From Typhlomys cinereus (lineage: Eukaryota; Chordata; Mammalia; Rodentia; Platacanthomyidae): a stretch of DNA of 64,000 nt. Shown piece by piece: positions 1 through 12,121 of the stretch. The number at the start of each line of letters is the position of its first letter. The first letter of the stretch is position 1. The position numbers and the translations under genes are program-made. The notes beneath the pieces are model-generated. The model worked only from the letters and a program-made list of their open reading frames with translations. It was not told the origin of the DNA and searched no databases. The DNA lies in contig JALPQD010000214.1 of assembly GCA_023101885.1 (NCBI GenBank), positions 1,054,001-1,118,000 on the forward strand. Direction: 5' to 3'.

Positions 1-448
1 AGTAGTTTTTACATAATAGAAAACATTGAGATATGAAGAATAAGTACAATTAAGAATATGTAAAACTTTTGCACAAATTGTTCAACATACCATTAAATAT
101 CCTTATAATAGACATGATAAGTAGAGTGATATGTCTTGTCAAACTTTGTGGCAATTTAATTCTTCCTAAATTGTATTGAATGACTCAATGCCAGAATTTT
201 TTGTGGCAGTTATACAAATACACTGATGTTTAAAATTTACATAAAATAATAAAATAGTTCAAGTGATATAAATTTTTAAGAGCCAACAGAATTTATGACC
301 TCAGAACAGTGGTATAAATGTCAAAAAAAGAAACTAACTAGTGGAATGTAATAAGGTATTCCCAAATGACAGACAGGTGATGATGATGATAAATAATTTT
401 TAGATAAAGGATGAATAGGTAATGAAAGATGGACATTATATAGAAAAT

Positions 449-450
<2 letters not shown>

Positions 451-492
<42 letters not shown>
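451..492. repeat. (AC)16 then (AT)n microsatellite
   Basis: Uninterrupted AC dinucleotides run from 451 to 482 and pass directly into AT dinucleotides to 492. The surrounding 450 bases upstream are AT-rich and hold nothing else I recognise. Confidence 0.97.
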
Positions 493-594
493 GTATACAG
501 ATTCATGATGTTTAAATATATGAACTGATAATTAGAGTTAGAAAGATTATACATATATGTGGATGATACATATGTAATGAATTATATACAAGTT

Positions 595-715
595 CATGGA
601 TTGAGAGATAATGGAGAAATAGATAGATGGATGATACATTTTGATTTTGAAATATATAATAGATAATAGATAAGTAGAAAGGTCATAGATTGATGATAGA
701 TAATAGATGACAGAC
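595..715. repeat. degenerate GATA/GATG-rich simple repeat
   Basis: Many interrupted copies of ATAGATGATAGATA-like units lie between 595 and 715. This is a decayed tetranucleotide microsatellite. Confidence 0.75.
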
Positions 716-2319
716 TTAGAAAATTGCAGAAAATTATATGGAAAATCCGTATATAGATTAGAAATTTTTGACTTTCTTAATGCTATGTCAAAATTGTTCC
801 AGAGTAATTCATAAATATAAGAATTTTAATGATCAAGGTTATAGTATTAAATACTATGCCATCAATTACTTATTGAAGTATTGTTTTTACTATGAAACAC
901 TAAGAAAATGTTGAGATTTATAGTAAATGCAGATAATGCAGGTAAAGTCCTGAGAAGATATGCATATAAGAGTATAACAAAACCAAAATGATATACAAAA
1001 TAATAATAAAGATGCATCTAGACAGATCTAGCAGCTTTAATGTGAGCTACAATATTAGTCTTAACAGTATCCTACATAGAATAAGACACTCACTGAAGAA
1101 CCTGTCCCATATTCCTTGAATGTGGGTTATACAGGACAGTAAACTACAGGAGATAGGTAAAGTTGAGATTTCCAACAGGATGACATGATTTAATGTAGAA
1201 CTTGGAAAAGGGGCACACAAAGATTGCATGTGTACTCAACAGGAAAATTATTTTAAAAATATAGTAAATGGAACAATTTCAGTAAGTGGGTACTACGTGA
1301 CATAGAATGGAGTTTGAAGTGTTCTATCCTATCCATTTGGCGTTGAAGTCCTATCAGCTAAACTCTCTAAGGATGCCTTGGATTTCTCCTGTTATCTGCT
1401 CTTTAGCTGAGCTCAATGTTCCAAATGCTACTCTTTTCACTGGGAATATAAAGATGAAAAGGATTGATCAATCTCCTGCCCTTATCATTTTTGCTTCACT
1501 ACAGATTTTCGGTTTTGTTTCTCTGTAGTAAGTGCCTTCCTTCTATTCTAAGTCTATGATTTTGTTCTCAAACTAAAAAAATAATGGTCTCATAACACAA
1601 AATCCTATTACACAGAATTCCCTCAAAATTAACTCCCTTTTGTATGTATCTATGCTCTTCCCATTTTAGATCCATACTCAGACCTGGTCACATTCTGATC
1701 AATCTACTACTTTTATAATGTGCATGTCATGCTTTTTATTAAAAAAAAACCTGAAATTCCTTTCCATCTGCTCCTGGAAAACAGAACCCTACTTATAATA
1801 AGTTTAAAGTTTCTGTGTGAGGTTAGCCCGGACTTTTTTCCAGATAAAGCTCCCTTCTTCATTTCCTGTCAGTACATTTTCAGAGTGTCCTCTCTAACAA
1901 ATATTGTCCACATTGCCAAAAACCATCATTTATGATTTCAGAATGTGAGTTGCACTGATACACAGGAATTTTTCTAGAGATAAATCAACCCTCTATTCAA
2001 AGAGTGATAATCAAACTACATAAAAATGGTATCCCCCTATGCTTGCTGACATGACAACACTGATAACTATATTTTCCAACAAAATATGATCCCACCAGGA
2101 AAAAAGCAATCATTTATATTTTTGGATTACCACTTTCCATGAACTCAGTTGTTTATGCACCCACTTACCAAATCTAAAGGAACAGTATTTACCAGTTTGA
2201 CTATATCATTCTAAAGTCGTGATCAAAGCCAAAGGGAATGATATGCAACTAGCACACCAGCCACATTCAAGCTCTTCATTTGAAGTATTATCAGTTTTTT
2301 TAAAGGAACAATTTCCAGC
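716..2319. other. AT-rich sequence, no feature recognised
   Basis: No coding exon, RNA gene or repeat family is recognised. The short open frames here (60-73 codons) have low-complexity translations and no domain signature. Confidence 0.5.
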
Positions 2320-2720
2320 ATGTCATAGACTGTGGGTGCTTTATTAGCTCTCACACATTCCCAGATTTATATAATTGCTATGTTGTGAAACTGTTCCTTG
2401 TACCTAGATGATTTTCACATAGCAATAGAGAATAGTCTCTGATGAAGCTTTGATTCACGATTAATTAGCACAGCGAAAGGTTTTGCTTTGGCTCTGTCCC
2501 TTCAGTGGATTGTACTATGACACCGATTTGCATTCACACAGCACAGCTGTTTTTCATGAAAAGAGCATTTGCCCTCAGAATAATTTAAAGCACTTGTAGA
2601 ATCCTTTTACTTCTAAAGAAGAAAAACACGGTGCAGAGCAGGTGGTTTGAATTTGCTAAAGACAAATTATTCTTCCATATACATTATCTTAAGAAATCTT
2701 TCTCATGAACAACTTTCCCT
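2320..2720. promoter_or_regulatory. candidate conserved non-coding block
   Basis: This stretch lacks any recognised transposon and has balanced composition compared with the AT-rich flanks. It contains homeodomain-like cores (TTAATTAGC near 2460, TTTATTAGCTC near 2340) and non-repetitive, information-rich sequence. The regulatory reading is inference only; conservation cannot be checked from one genome. Confidence 0.25.
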
Positions 2721-3647
2721 TGCTCACCAATTGAAAAACCCATAATAAAAGAAAAATACCACGCAAAACTTTGCAACACCATGTTATGGAATTCTTTGAG
2801 ATGCAAATCATTACACAATACATTAAGAAAATTCTTTGCCACTTTATCAGATAATTATTTTAACCAACACTATTATTTTGTTCTGTTGGCTGTTAGAACA
2901 TCTAATGGCACTTTAGTGAATATGAACTTTTGTTAAGTTTTAAATTTGATTTAAACACATGCATGATCCACATAAATACTTTAAAACCAAAACTTTAAGA
3001 TATGGCTCATAATCTCCATCTTTATATAAAATTAATTTTTTTCAAATATGTTCCATGTAATGTTTTCTATTCTATTCAAACGTGAACCTGAAATTTTACC
3101 ATTATAATTTCATTGTACCCTATAATTTTAAGAAACATTTAGATATGAGAAAAAAGGTGTGTGGGAGGGAAGATATACTCATATTGAAAAAATGCACTAA
3201 AAATACTATTGGAGATCTATAATTTTCCAAAAGCATTCAGGAGCAATCACAAAAGGATTTACAGCCTCATTCTAGTAATCTGCACCATCATACTACCAAG
3301 CTACCTTTCACACAAGTTAACATTATTATTGCTTAATACTTTCAGATAGTTTTACTATTTAGCATTGCATTTAAATTTACTTGGACAGCTTAGTGTTTAG
3401 AACATGGGTCACGATTCTTTATACATAAAGTTTATAATACAGAAGCATGGAAGACAATAGGTGCTATATTTCCTATATTTTTGCTACAATAATTGAAAAC
3501 CAATAAACTTTGTCCTAAAAACGAAATGGTTTTAATTATTTCCAAGGAGTAGCTAAATATTATTTGTAATTTTGAAATCATTTATGGTTTTCCAAATTGT
3601 AGATCAAGTACTTATGAATGAACCAGTACAAAATATCAATTTCATCA
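2721..3647. other. AT-rich sequence, no feature recognised
   Basis: No gene or identifiable repeat is seen. It could hold very old diverged transposon sequence. Confidence 0.45.
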
Positions 3648-4035
3648 TGTCACAGTTACTCTTCTCCCATGATGTGAGACAAAACTTAAACAACTTAAGG
3701 GAGAAAGGAAGATTTATTTGGTTTATGGTTCCTGAGGGAAGATATAGTCCATTACAACAGAAAAGGCATAGCTAGAGGTGGAAGCTGAAGGTAGCACAGA
3801 TCACATCCACCAATCATGGATGGAAGAGGGGCTTGTTAGCACCTCACAAGTGAGTCCTCAAGCTCTTCAGTCTTGTGGTTACTTTTATCTGGTCTGCTAC
3901 TGAGAGAATCCATTCAGATTCCGTTTGGTTTTTGTGTTGCAAATACCTTAAAAGATAATCTACCCAAATTATATGACATCTAATCTGTCAGTTAATCCCA
4001 GGTACAATAAAGTTGACAGATTAAATATCACAAGT
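3648..4035 (-). mobile_element. MaLR-type LTR remnant (MT/ORR1-like)
   Basis: Read on the minus strand, the copy starts TGTGATATTTAATCTG near 4035. It carries the MaLR-like AAATAAA-containing 3' part; on the plus strand this is GGGAGAAAGGAAGATTTATT near 3699. The layout resembles rodent ERVL-MaLR LTRs. No 5-bp TSD could be confirmed, so the ends are approximate. Confidence 0.5.
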
Positions 4036-4398
4036 TGGAACTTAAGAGAACTCTTGTTTTAAGCTATAATAAGATTATGCCTTGTCAATATTAATAAATT
4101 CATAAGGCAGGTTTTCAGTGACTATTGAACAGCCATTCAGAAATGTCAGTTTAAACTAATGAAATATAATGACATTAGGCAATAAACAGAAAGATGTCCT
4201 GACATCTGATGATTTCAGGAAGTACTGAATTAGGAGAAGGTTCCACTTTGTACTACAGAGAGAGGGGATTAGAAGAACCCATAAAAGTCATGACATGTGG
4301 CCTTAAACTTCTTAACAGTGCTCTGCTTTTTCTGATGGAATCCTTGTTTCCTTTGTCACATCTACTTCCTTGGTAATTCTTATAGATACTTGTATTTA

Positions 4399-6182
4399 AA
4401 GTTCTTGCTTAAACTGGATCTCCACATGCAAATGATTAAAACTGGACCCATACTTGTCACCATGTACAAAAATTAATTCCAAATGGATCAAGGACCTCAA
4501 TACTAGGCCAGAGACTATAAAACCTTAGTTGAAAAGGTAGGGAACTCCCTTGAGAAGACTGGACTAGACCAGTCCAGTTCCTAAACAGAACTCCAACAGC
4601 ACAGTCATTAGAATCATTAGAAATAGGATCTCATGAAATTAAAGAGCTTCTCTTCAAATAAAGAGATTGTAATCCAAGCAAAAAGGCAGCCCACAGAATG
4701 GGGCTTCACTAACCACATATCTGACAGAGCTTTATTATCCAGAGTGCATAAAGAACTTAGAAAACTAAACACCAAGGAAATAAATGGCTCAATTAAAAAG
4801 TGGGCCTGGGAATGCAAAAGAAACTTTACCAGGGACGAAATTGAAATGTCTAACAAATACCTTACAAAATGCTCTGCATGCTTAGCCATCAGGGAAATGC
4901 AAATCAAAACCTCCCTGAGATATCATCTCACCCCGGTCAGGATGGCAAAAATCCACAATACAAACAACACGAAATGCTGGAGAGGATGTGGAGAGAAGGA
5001 AACTCTCCTACATTGCTCATGGGAATGCAGGCTTATACACCCACTCTGGCAATCAGTGTGGTGATTTTTAAAAAAGTTAAAGATTGAAATGCCATATGAC
5101 CCTGCTATTCCACTTCTGGGAATAATCCCCCATAAAGCAAAAATTCATTTCAATGATGCAAGCACGACCATGTTCATAGCATCTCTATTTACAATAGCAA
5201 AGTCATGGAATCAACCCAAATGCTCAACAGTTGACAAGTAGATAAGGAAAATGTAGTATATTTATACAATGGAATACTACTCAGCCATCAAAAATGATGA
5301 ATTAATGAAATTTGCCGGGGAAATGGATGGAATTAGAAAACATTATATTGAGTGAAGTATCCCAGACACAGAAAATAAAGCACCATATGTACTCCCTAAT
5401 AGGTGGACCCTAGTACCAATCCCACTTAGTGACATATTCAAAGATAAATCTCTGTAACACCTTCAGTAATTGCAAAGATTATAAACAGGAGGGAGGGCCC
5501 CCCAGAAGTAAGGAGAGAGGAGATCATGCTACAGCAGAAAAAATAGGTCACGATCAAGTACTGCAAGTAAGTAATGAGACATCTGGTTAAGCTCATAGAC
5601 TATCCTTCCTGGTCACTTGCAACTGAGGGGGTTTCATCTTTCCCCATCCTAAAGCTCAGGGAAATTTACAGAAGAGGGGGCAGGCAGATTGTAAGAGCCT
5701 AAAGATGGGGAGGAGCAACGATAAGCAAGATATTCTACACAAATTAGGGCCAAAGTAACCATAATAGGACTTTGCATCACCTGCACAATGGCTGACATAT
5801 CAATGACCCCCCAAAGTCTAGCATGGATCACAGGCACTAGGATCCTTAGAGGCAAGGGATTAACAGTCACAATAGTGTTCCCATACTAAAGGGGAGCACA
5901 AGAAAAGGCTCTAGGCAATGCTACTGAGTCCTTACACCTCATTAGAGTGGAGAACACAGAAGTAAGTTTGACATTCACACTACAGGATATGCTTCAGGGA
6001 TTGGAGGGGAGAAGAGGAGGACACTGGGAGAAAGGGAGGGAGGGGGTGAAAAGAAGGGGAAAAGGGGGGAGGGAGCAAGGGGGACCAAGAAATAGTGGAG
6101 GGAGGGAGGAAACTGCAGTACCTATTAAGTTTGTATGCATGGGAAAAATAAATTAATTAATTAAAAAATTAAGTTCTTGCTT
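4399..6182 (+). mobile_element. 5'-truncated LINE-1 with 12-bp TSD
   Basis: The L1 body occupies 4411-6170 and is flanked by direct repeats AAGTTCTTGCTT at 4399-4410 and 6171-6182. It begins inside ORF2 and runs through the 3' UTR with its G-rich polypurine tract (about 5990-6120) to GGGAAAAATAAATTAATT. Frames at 4633-5064 encode the C-terminal end of L1 ORF2, including the CWRGCGEKETLLHC cysteine motif. The remaining ORF2 end, up to about 5415, lies in another frame. It is 5' truncated and inactive. Confidence 0.93.
4633..5064 (+). pseudogene. LINE-1 ORF2 C-terminal fragment
   Basis: A 143-codon open frame matches the C-terminal part of L1 ORF2. It contains NHISDRALLSRVHKELRKLN, MAKIHNTNNTKCWRGCGEKE and HCSWECRLIHPLW. 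These are standard L1 landmarks around the cysteine-rich knuckle. The frame stops at 5064, where a full element would continue. It lacks the endonuclease and reverse transcriptase domains and cannot mobilise itself. Confidence 0.93.
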
Positions 6183-6667
6183 TATCTCATCATGACAATA
6201 CAAATAAAATTCCAGTCATACTTCTTTTTATTTATATTACTGTACAAGGAATGAGTAAATCATATAACTCTTAAATTTAATATCCTTTGGCACTATGAAA
6301 GCTATCCAGTAGGGAGGAAACTGCCATAGTTCCTGATTATTTTACTTTTCATTGTATTTTTCCATGAAGGATATGTGGTGTCTTCAGCAATAGAGATTTA
6401 TAGACCAATTCTGGTGGAAAACCAAGAGGAATATTAAGAAAATATTTTGTTTTAGAGACCGCTGGGGCCTCCCTGATGAGTAACTCTTAAGTAGGTATCT
6501 GACGTAGGAAGTTTGCATTATAAATCATGGATTTTAGGAGCAGTAATAACTAGGCATCTTGCAGGACATCTCCTTCTAACATCATATAGTCAGGCAGACA
6601 GAAAGATAGATGGAGAAATAAATGTTCTATGAAATATATATATTATATATAATTTACTTGAGATGAG
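6183..6667. other. AT-rich sequence, no feature recognised
   Basis: No gene or repeat is identified. Confidence 0.5.
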
Positions 6668-6686
6668 AGAAAGAGAGAGAGAGACA

Positions 6687-6750
<64 letters not shown>
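6668..6750. repeat. (GA)n microsatellite
   Basis: Nearly pure GA/AG dinucleotides with a few GACA interruptions. It lies at the tail of the SINE at 6668-6903. Confidence 0.95.
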
Positions 6751-6752
<2 letters not shown>

Positions 6753-6903
6753 CTGCTTGCCTGCTGTGATGTGCATGGAAAAAGTAGGATGACAACCTTT
6801 GGAACCTGATTTTTCTTTTGCACCATGTCCCCTCTGGAAATTGAACTCAGGGCACCTTGTTTACATATAGTCACTTGAGTTGCTGAACCATCTGTCAGGT
6901 CTA
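6668..6903 (-). mobile_element. B3/B2-superfamily SINE with (GA)n-type tail
   Basis: On the minus strand the head reads like CAGATGGTTCAGCAACTCAAG, followed by a box-B-like GAGTTCAATTTCC and GGGGACATGGTGC. This is the B2/B3 plan of a tRNA-derived head and CACATGGTGG-like body. The distal end is replaced by a long GA/CT repeat on the plus strand (6668-6750). No clear TSD was found. Confidence 0.65.
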
Positions 6904-7859
6904 TATTTCATATTTTCCATTCAAGTTGTAGATTTCTGTATTACTTTTTAATATATCCTTTATTTTGGTTCTCGCTGTCCCCTTAACCCGTGGCTCTTCC
7001 ACCTTCCTCCTTGCTTTAAGCTTTCCACTCCAAGCATTTTTCTTCCCTATTTTCTTTCATTAGAGTGTTTGTGTATCCTTGAACGAACCCAAACATGATT
7101 TTTTTTTTTTTAGCATAAGGATTGGATCCATGTCAAAGACAGAAAGAGGGCTTGGATTTGGCTGGGCCTTGGAGGTGCTAGTCCCAATCAGCCAAGTTCC
7201 CCAGCAGACTTACATACTCTGACTGATGAAAGCTGTGTTTTCCCACTGTTTTGAAGGACAGGCATAATTTCAAATTAACAGCCAAATATGTTTTGAAAAT
7301 ATTTGTTTGACACAATGTTTAAAAATGTGTTTCCACAATATGGTAAGATTTTAGTTTACTTGGAATACAGTTTCTTGCTAAAAGAAATATTTTTAATTAA
7401 AATTTCTCCAATCTGTTAAAAGAGCACATGTTTATATTTAACATATAAGTGTAAATCTATGTTTTACAACAGGTGATTAACATTAGAATAAGTTTGAGGT
7501 GAAATAGGTGATATAAGTTTCAAAGTCATTCACCTTCAGAACTACAGAAGGAAACAACTATTTTAATTTTCATATTTACCTTCACTTATACATATTATTT
7601 GCAATATGGGGTCAGGCAAATGATAGCATAATAACAAATGAGAATATCTAAATTAAAGGATCAAAGCTAAACAATGTCTCTCTATAAAATTACTCTTGTT
7701 CCAGTCTCTGTTAGTAATACCACAAAATATTTAATTCGCCATGTCTTAATTGGTTAAGAAAATTAATAATGCCATGAAATTGTTTAAGCTTAATAGTACA
7801 GTTTACTGTAGGATTTTCTTTCCCTCTATTAATAGATATCTTTCTTTAGATATCTTTGT
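6904..7859. other. AT-rich sequence, no feature recognised
   Basis: No gene or clear repeat family is identified. A T-rich run near 7092-7112 may mark an old retroposon tail. Confidence 0.45.
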
Positions 7860-8520
7860 TTTATATTTTTTAACTTTTTTATTTTTTAAAATATTTTTTC
7901 TATTTTAAAAGCACAATGAATGGTCATCTCTGCGTACTCTCCATTCCATCTCCCTTCACCCCCAACACTTCCACCCTACCTTCCTTCAACAATCCACCTC
8001 ATCAATCCCTCCCATCATCCTATCTGCCTCCTTCAGTAGGCCCTAGGATTCCCTTTGGATTGATTGTTTGTTACAGTAGGACCCAGATCAAGTAGCCCTT
8101 CCTTGGGGAAGGCCACTCATACAGGCACTCCCCTTCACCTATTTTCCCCTAACCCCTGAGATTGCTATTGCCTGTAATTATTGCTCCTGAGATCTCTTTA
8201 GTTTATGGGGGATACTGATATGTCAGTCATAGTGCATGTCTAGTAAGGACAAATATTTCAGTGAGTTTCGGATGTAGCAGCTCAGCCTTAAATGGAATGT
8301 CTAGGCCAATGGTGAATCGCCTCATTTTTAAACTCTAACAATCTTATCTTCTACAAGATTCCCTGAACCCCAGAATATAAAGAGATCTGGTTAGTCTGAT
8401 TCTGACTTTGTGTTTCTGGGTCACTAGTACTCTGCATTCTGGTTGGTTGCTGATGTGTATTTCAGTGCTTCTCCATTGAATTAGGTTGTATCTTGTTTGG
8501 ATGCTAAGATCTTTTCTTAT
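7860..8520 (-). mobile_element. old LINE-1 3' UTR fragment
   Basis: A T-rich start (7860-7910) is followed by a pyrimidine-rich tract (7935-8035). Then comes sequence parallel to the 3' UTRs of the younger L1s in this window, including TCCCTGAACCCCAGAATATA near 8361. It is strongly diverged, so it represents an older L1 copy in antisense orientation. Confidence 0.65.
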
Positions 8521-9089
8521 CTAAAGATAAAATCAAAAGCATTTAGATAGAAGTTTGCTGTACAGTGTCTGTGGTTAGTTTTGAGATATCTGATCCTGTC
8601 TACTGTCAGTTTTCTCCCTGTCTATTGTTGTTTAGATATCTTTTAAAAATATTTATATCAATTTGTCAAATATTCAGCATCGTATCCTGTTATACATAAA
8701 AGTAAAAGTGGCATTGAATGTGTATGCTGATGAGTGTACATAGAATTGTCATATTTCCAAATATATTTTTGTCAATTGTGAACAGAAGAAAGAAACCCAA
8801 ATGTTGCGTTCATCAAAGAGCAGTAGAAGCAAAATATTAATGAAAATATTCAGATGTTAAAACAAATAATGATACAGGCAGTTATTACAGGGAGGTCAAC
8901 CTCAAAAGACCACATTTTATGTATGAATTATGTAAGAATTAGAAAGTTAATAGGAACAATACTTAGATTATTATCTGCTAAAGAATCAGATCAAAAAGAA
9001 TGAAGAGGTGTTTTTCTTAAGTTTTCAATGATATTCCAAAATATAATACTGTCACTATAATACTGGTTGGACATCTGTGAAAAAAAGTG

Positions 9090-9322
9090 TAAGTCACTAG
9101 ATTGTTCCTGGCTTCTTCACTTTGTCTGCTTTCTGACCAGCATGAGGTAAGCAGCCTTGCTCCAGCAAGTTTTCCTTTACAATGTAAAGCCCTGAAATAA
9201 CGGAGCCAAGTAAATATGGACTGCATCTATGATGTGAATTTTAAACCAAAACCTATCTTATCTTCTTCATACTGCTTCTTTCAGTTAATTGTCACCACAA
9301 AGGAAAAACTGACCAAGATAAC
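9090..9322 (+). mobile_element. MaLR LTR 3' portion (MT-like)
   Basis: The order of motifs matches rodent MT-type LTRs: TTTCTGACCAGCATGAGGTA, then CTGAAATAACGGAGCCAAGT, then CTTCTTTCAGTTAATTGTCA and a terminal GAAAAACTGACCAAGATAACA. The 5' boundary is unclear. An open frame of 140 codons at 9216-9638 starts in this LTR and runs into unique DNA; I do not regard it as a gene. Confidence 0.55.
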
Positions 9323-11073
9323 AGGAAGAATTCCAAACATTTCAATATGGTTAACATTGGCTCACCCATCCATATCCACTGGCCCATTAGCTGATGATTT
9401 GTGTCTGAATTCAGGTGATCATTTAGGCATCACAAGTTTCAAATTCTGCTATGATAATTTTTGTGATTGGTTCAACTATCCTAGGCCTAGTTCAGTGAGA
9501 GTGCAGTGCCCTAAAGTTACTGGATTGGTTATAGAATGGATATTTCATCCAAGTTTTAAAAACAGGAGAATTTTAGTGAGGATTTATAAGGAAATGCCTT
9601 CCTTTTTCTTTATACAATGTCATTTTAGAACCACTTAATGTCATTCAGTAAGCACAATGATTCTGATGATACGCAAAAGCAAATAGTCTAGAAAATCAGT
9701 ATAAGATGACCAATTATCACAAACTATGGTCAGTATGCTTTTTTGGTTACTCTTATGAAGAGTATTCCTTCAGTCATTTATACCAGTGAAAACTCAATTC
9801 CATTACACTCAACTAAAAGCAAGAACTGAATGCCACCTTCTTGTTGCTGTCCTCTGGCTATTCTCTCCTATTAACCTCTGATTCTGTTCTGTTTAATAAT
9901 GTGATGTGCTGAACAGATTTTTCTTCTTGTACTGCTCTGGGCCCTAGCATATCATACCAGCTGCAGAATTCCTCATTTTTCAGGTGCAAAGTAACTCCCT
10001 CAGGAAGCTCTAAAAATGTCCACTTTGGTGAATTTGATGAACGCTTTCTTATCCCCATACTTTACACAGAACTTCTCTTTACAATTTCCCCTTAGTATTA
10101 TATCTGCTAATATTCACTCCCCCCCATCACTGGAGTGACAGCAGCAGCCAGTACAAGAACCAAGTGTCATTTTTATAAATCAATATTATGTTCCTAGAAT
10201 AGTGACTAGCAATTTACAGGGACAAAAGAATCATTTCTTGTATGAACAAATCAATAACTATAAGTGAAACAAACAGAAATGAAATAGAGGGTGTTAATTA
10301 AGGGTACTGGATGCAAAACAATAACCAACCTTTTAAATTTAAAAAGATAACATATTAACATTAAAAGAAAGTGAAGTCTTAAAAAGATAAGATTTGTTAA
10401 ATTTGTTATATATACAGAAATAAATATACACCTACACTATCTTTCTGTACTTCCCTAAGAGCCATAAAAGATGTCCTGCAAATACAGTAAGGAGATGTCC
10501 TCAAAATCCTGCAGAAGAAACTGACTTCAATGACACCAACTTTGATTTTCAAAGGGAACTTACTGACTCAGTGTGATTTGATGGACATTGGACTGGGAAT
10601 TTTTGTATAATGGCATCATTTCCAATGCTTGACCTCTTCTTTTAAAGAAAGAACCTAGATGGGAAAGGAAGAACGGACCAAAGCTGAAGAGGATTTTCAG
10701 GGTAAATAGATGATGTCATTTTGGGAGTTCATGGACACTCATCCTGAGGTCACAGACACAACTGAAATTGAGAAGGAGCCTCCTTTCCCCATTCAGGAGC
10801 TCCATATGAATCCTGGCGTCCCTCCCCCAAATTCAGCTCAGAACTGACTTCTAACACAGGACCCAAAAATTTTTAATTGAAAAACAATACTGCAAGGAAA
10901 ATGGGCACCAAATAAAGAATATAAAAATATTAGGTCTTTATTATTAATATCATATGTTAGGTTAAAAAATTTTAACTTTCATGGTCATAAATTTATATTG
11001 TTTTATACTTTGCTTCATTATAATGAAATGAAAAATTTATACCAAACCAACCCATCCTAAAATATCAAAATTT
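9323..11073. other. mostly unique sequence, no feature recognised
   Basis: No gene seen. The part at 10440-10870 is less AT-rich and could be an unrecognised old LTR or retroposon; I could not place it. A C-rich run occurs near 10119-10126. Confidence 0.4.
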
Positions 11074-11088
11074 AATATTGGCACTCTT

Positions 11089-12121
11089 TTTTTAATACAT
11101 TTTTTATTAATTCTGCTCATACAAACTTAATAGGTAGACCAGTTCCCTCCCTTCCTCCCTCCTCCTCCCCCCGAACTTCCTGCTAACCCTTCCCTCACTC
11201 CCCATCCCCCAGTACCTCCCCCCCAATTCACAGAGAGTCCTTTATTGTATATGCCTACTCTCCTCTGGGTCCTCCTCTCCGATGACATACAAGGGCCCAG
11301 TGGCATTTCCCTGAACCTTTCTCGTGTTCCGCTTAAGCATAGGAACACTACTGTGGCTGTCAATCCCTTGCCTCCAAGGATCTTGGTGCCTTTAGCTGAT
11401 GCTAGACTTTGTGAGGTCAATAGTGTGTTGGACATTGCGCAGGGCATGCAAAGTCCTATTATGTTTGCTTCGGCCCTAACTAGTGTGGAGAATCTTGCAA
11501 ATCATTGCTTCTCCCATTCTTTTGCTCTTACAATCTTACTGCCCCCTCTTCCGCAAATTTCCCTGAGCTTCAGGATGGGGAGAGATTAGTCTGGCCTAGT
11601 TCTAGGTGGTTGATATAGAGTCTCTGAAGTTCTGGATTGTGGTTTGTTGATTTTCTTTGGCAGTTTTGCTGCTCCTGCAATGCCCTTTACTCCATCCTGA
11701 TGGGCACTGTATGTCACCCCCTGGTCAGAGACAAAAAGCTGTTAAACTGGAGTCTTGTTATAAGATCACATTCAAGGATAGATGTAATAAAAGTAGGAAA
11801 CCTCAGTGAGGGAGGGGCAATCACCCATTTGCAAAATGATTACTTTTTATCTGCCAGACTATATGCCCACCCCTTCTGGTGAGATCATACCCCCTCAGTT
11901 GTATATGATCAGGAACGAACATCTGTGAACTTAACCAGGTGTCACATTACTTACTTGCATTCCTTGATGGAGGCCTATTTTCTTTGTTGTAACATGGTCT
12001 CCTCTCTCCTTGTTTCTGGTGTGGCCCTCCAACCCCATCCCTCCTGCTCATAATCCTTGCAATTACTATATTACATAGGTTTACCGTTGAGTGTCTCAAT
12101 GTGGGCTGGGTGAGTTTGGTA
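11089..12121 (-). other. LINE-1 3' UTR with G-rich tract
   Basis: This is the non-coding 3' end of the full-length L1. Close to the tail (plus-strand 11140-11225) is a C-rich stretch, which is a G-rich polypurine tract in the sense strand and is typical of mammalian L1 3' UTRs. The sense 3' end reads TTTGTATGAGCAGAATTAAT followed by AAAAAATG. The same 3' UTR is the part shared by most short L1 copies in this window. Confidence 0.9.

Noticed and set aside
595..715. CRISPR-like short spaced repeats
   Set aside because: It is a degenerate tetranucleotide microsatellite in a mammalian genome, with no constant repeat or unique spacers.
9216..9638. 140-codon open frame as a possible gene
   Set aside because: It starts inside a MaLR LTR and continues into unique DNA without any domain, splice or codon-use support.
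11245..11589. 114-codon plus-strand frame
   Set aside because: Antisense of the L1 3' UTR; the same translation recurs in other L1 3' UTR copies, such as 58757-59137.
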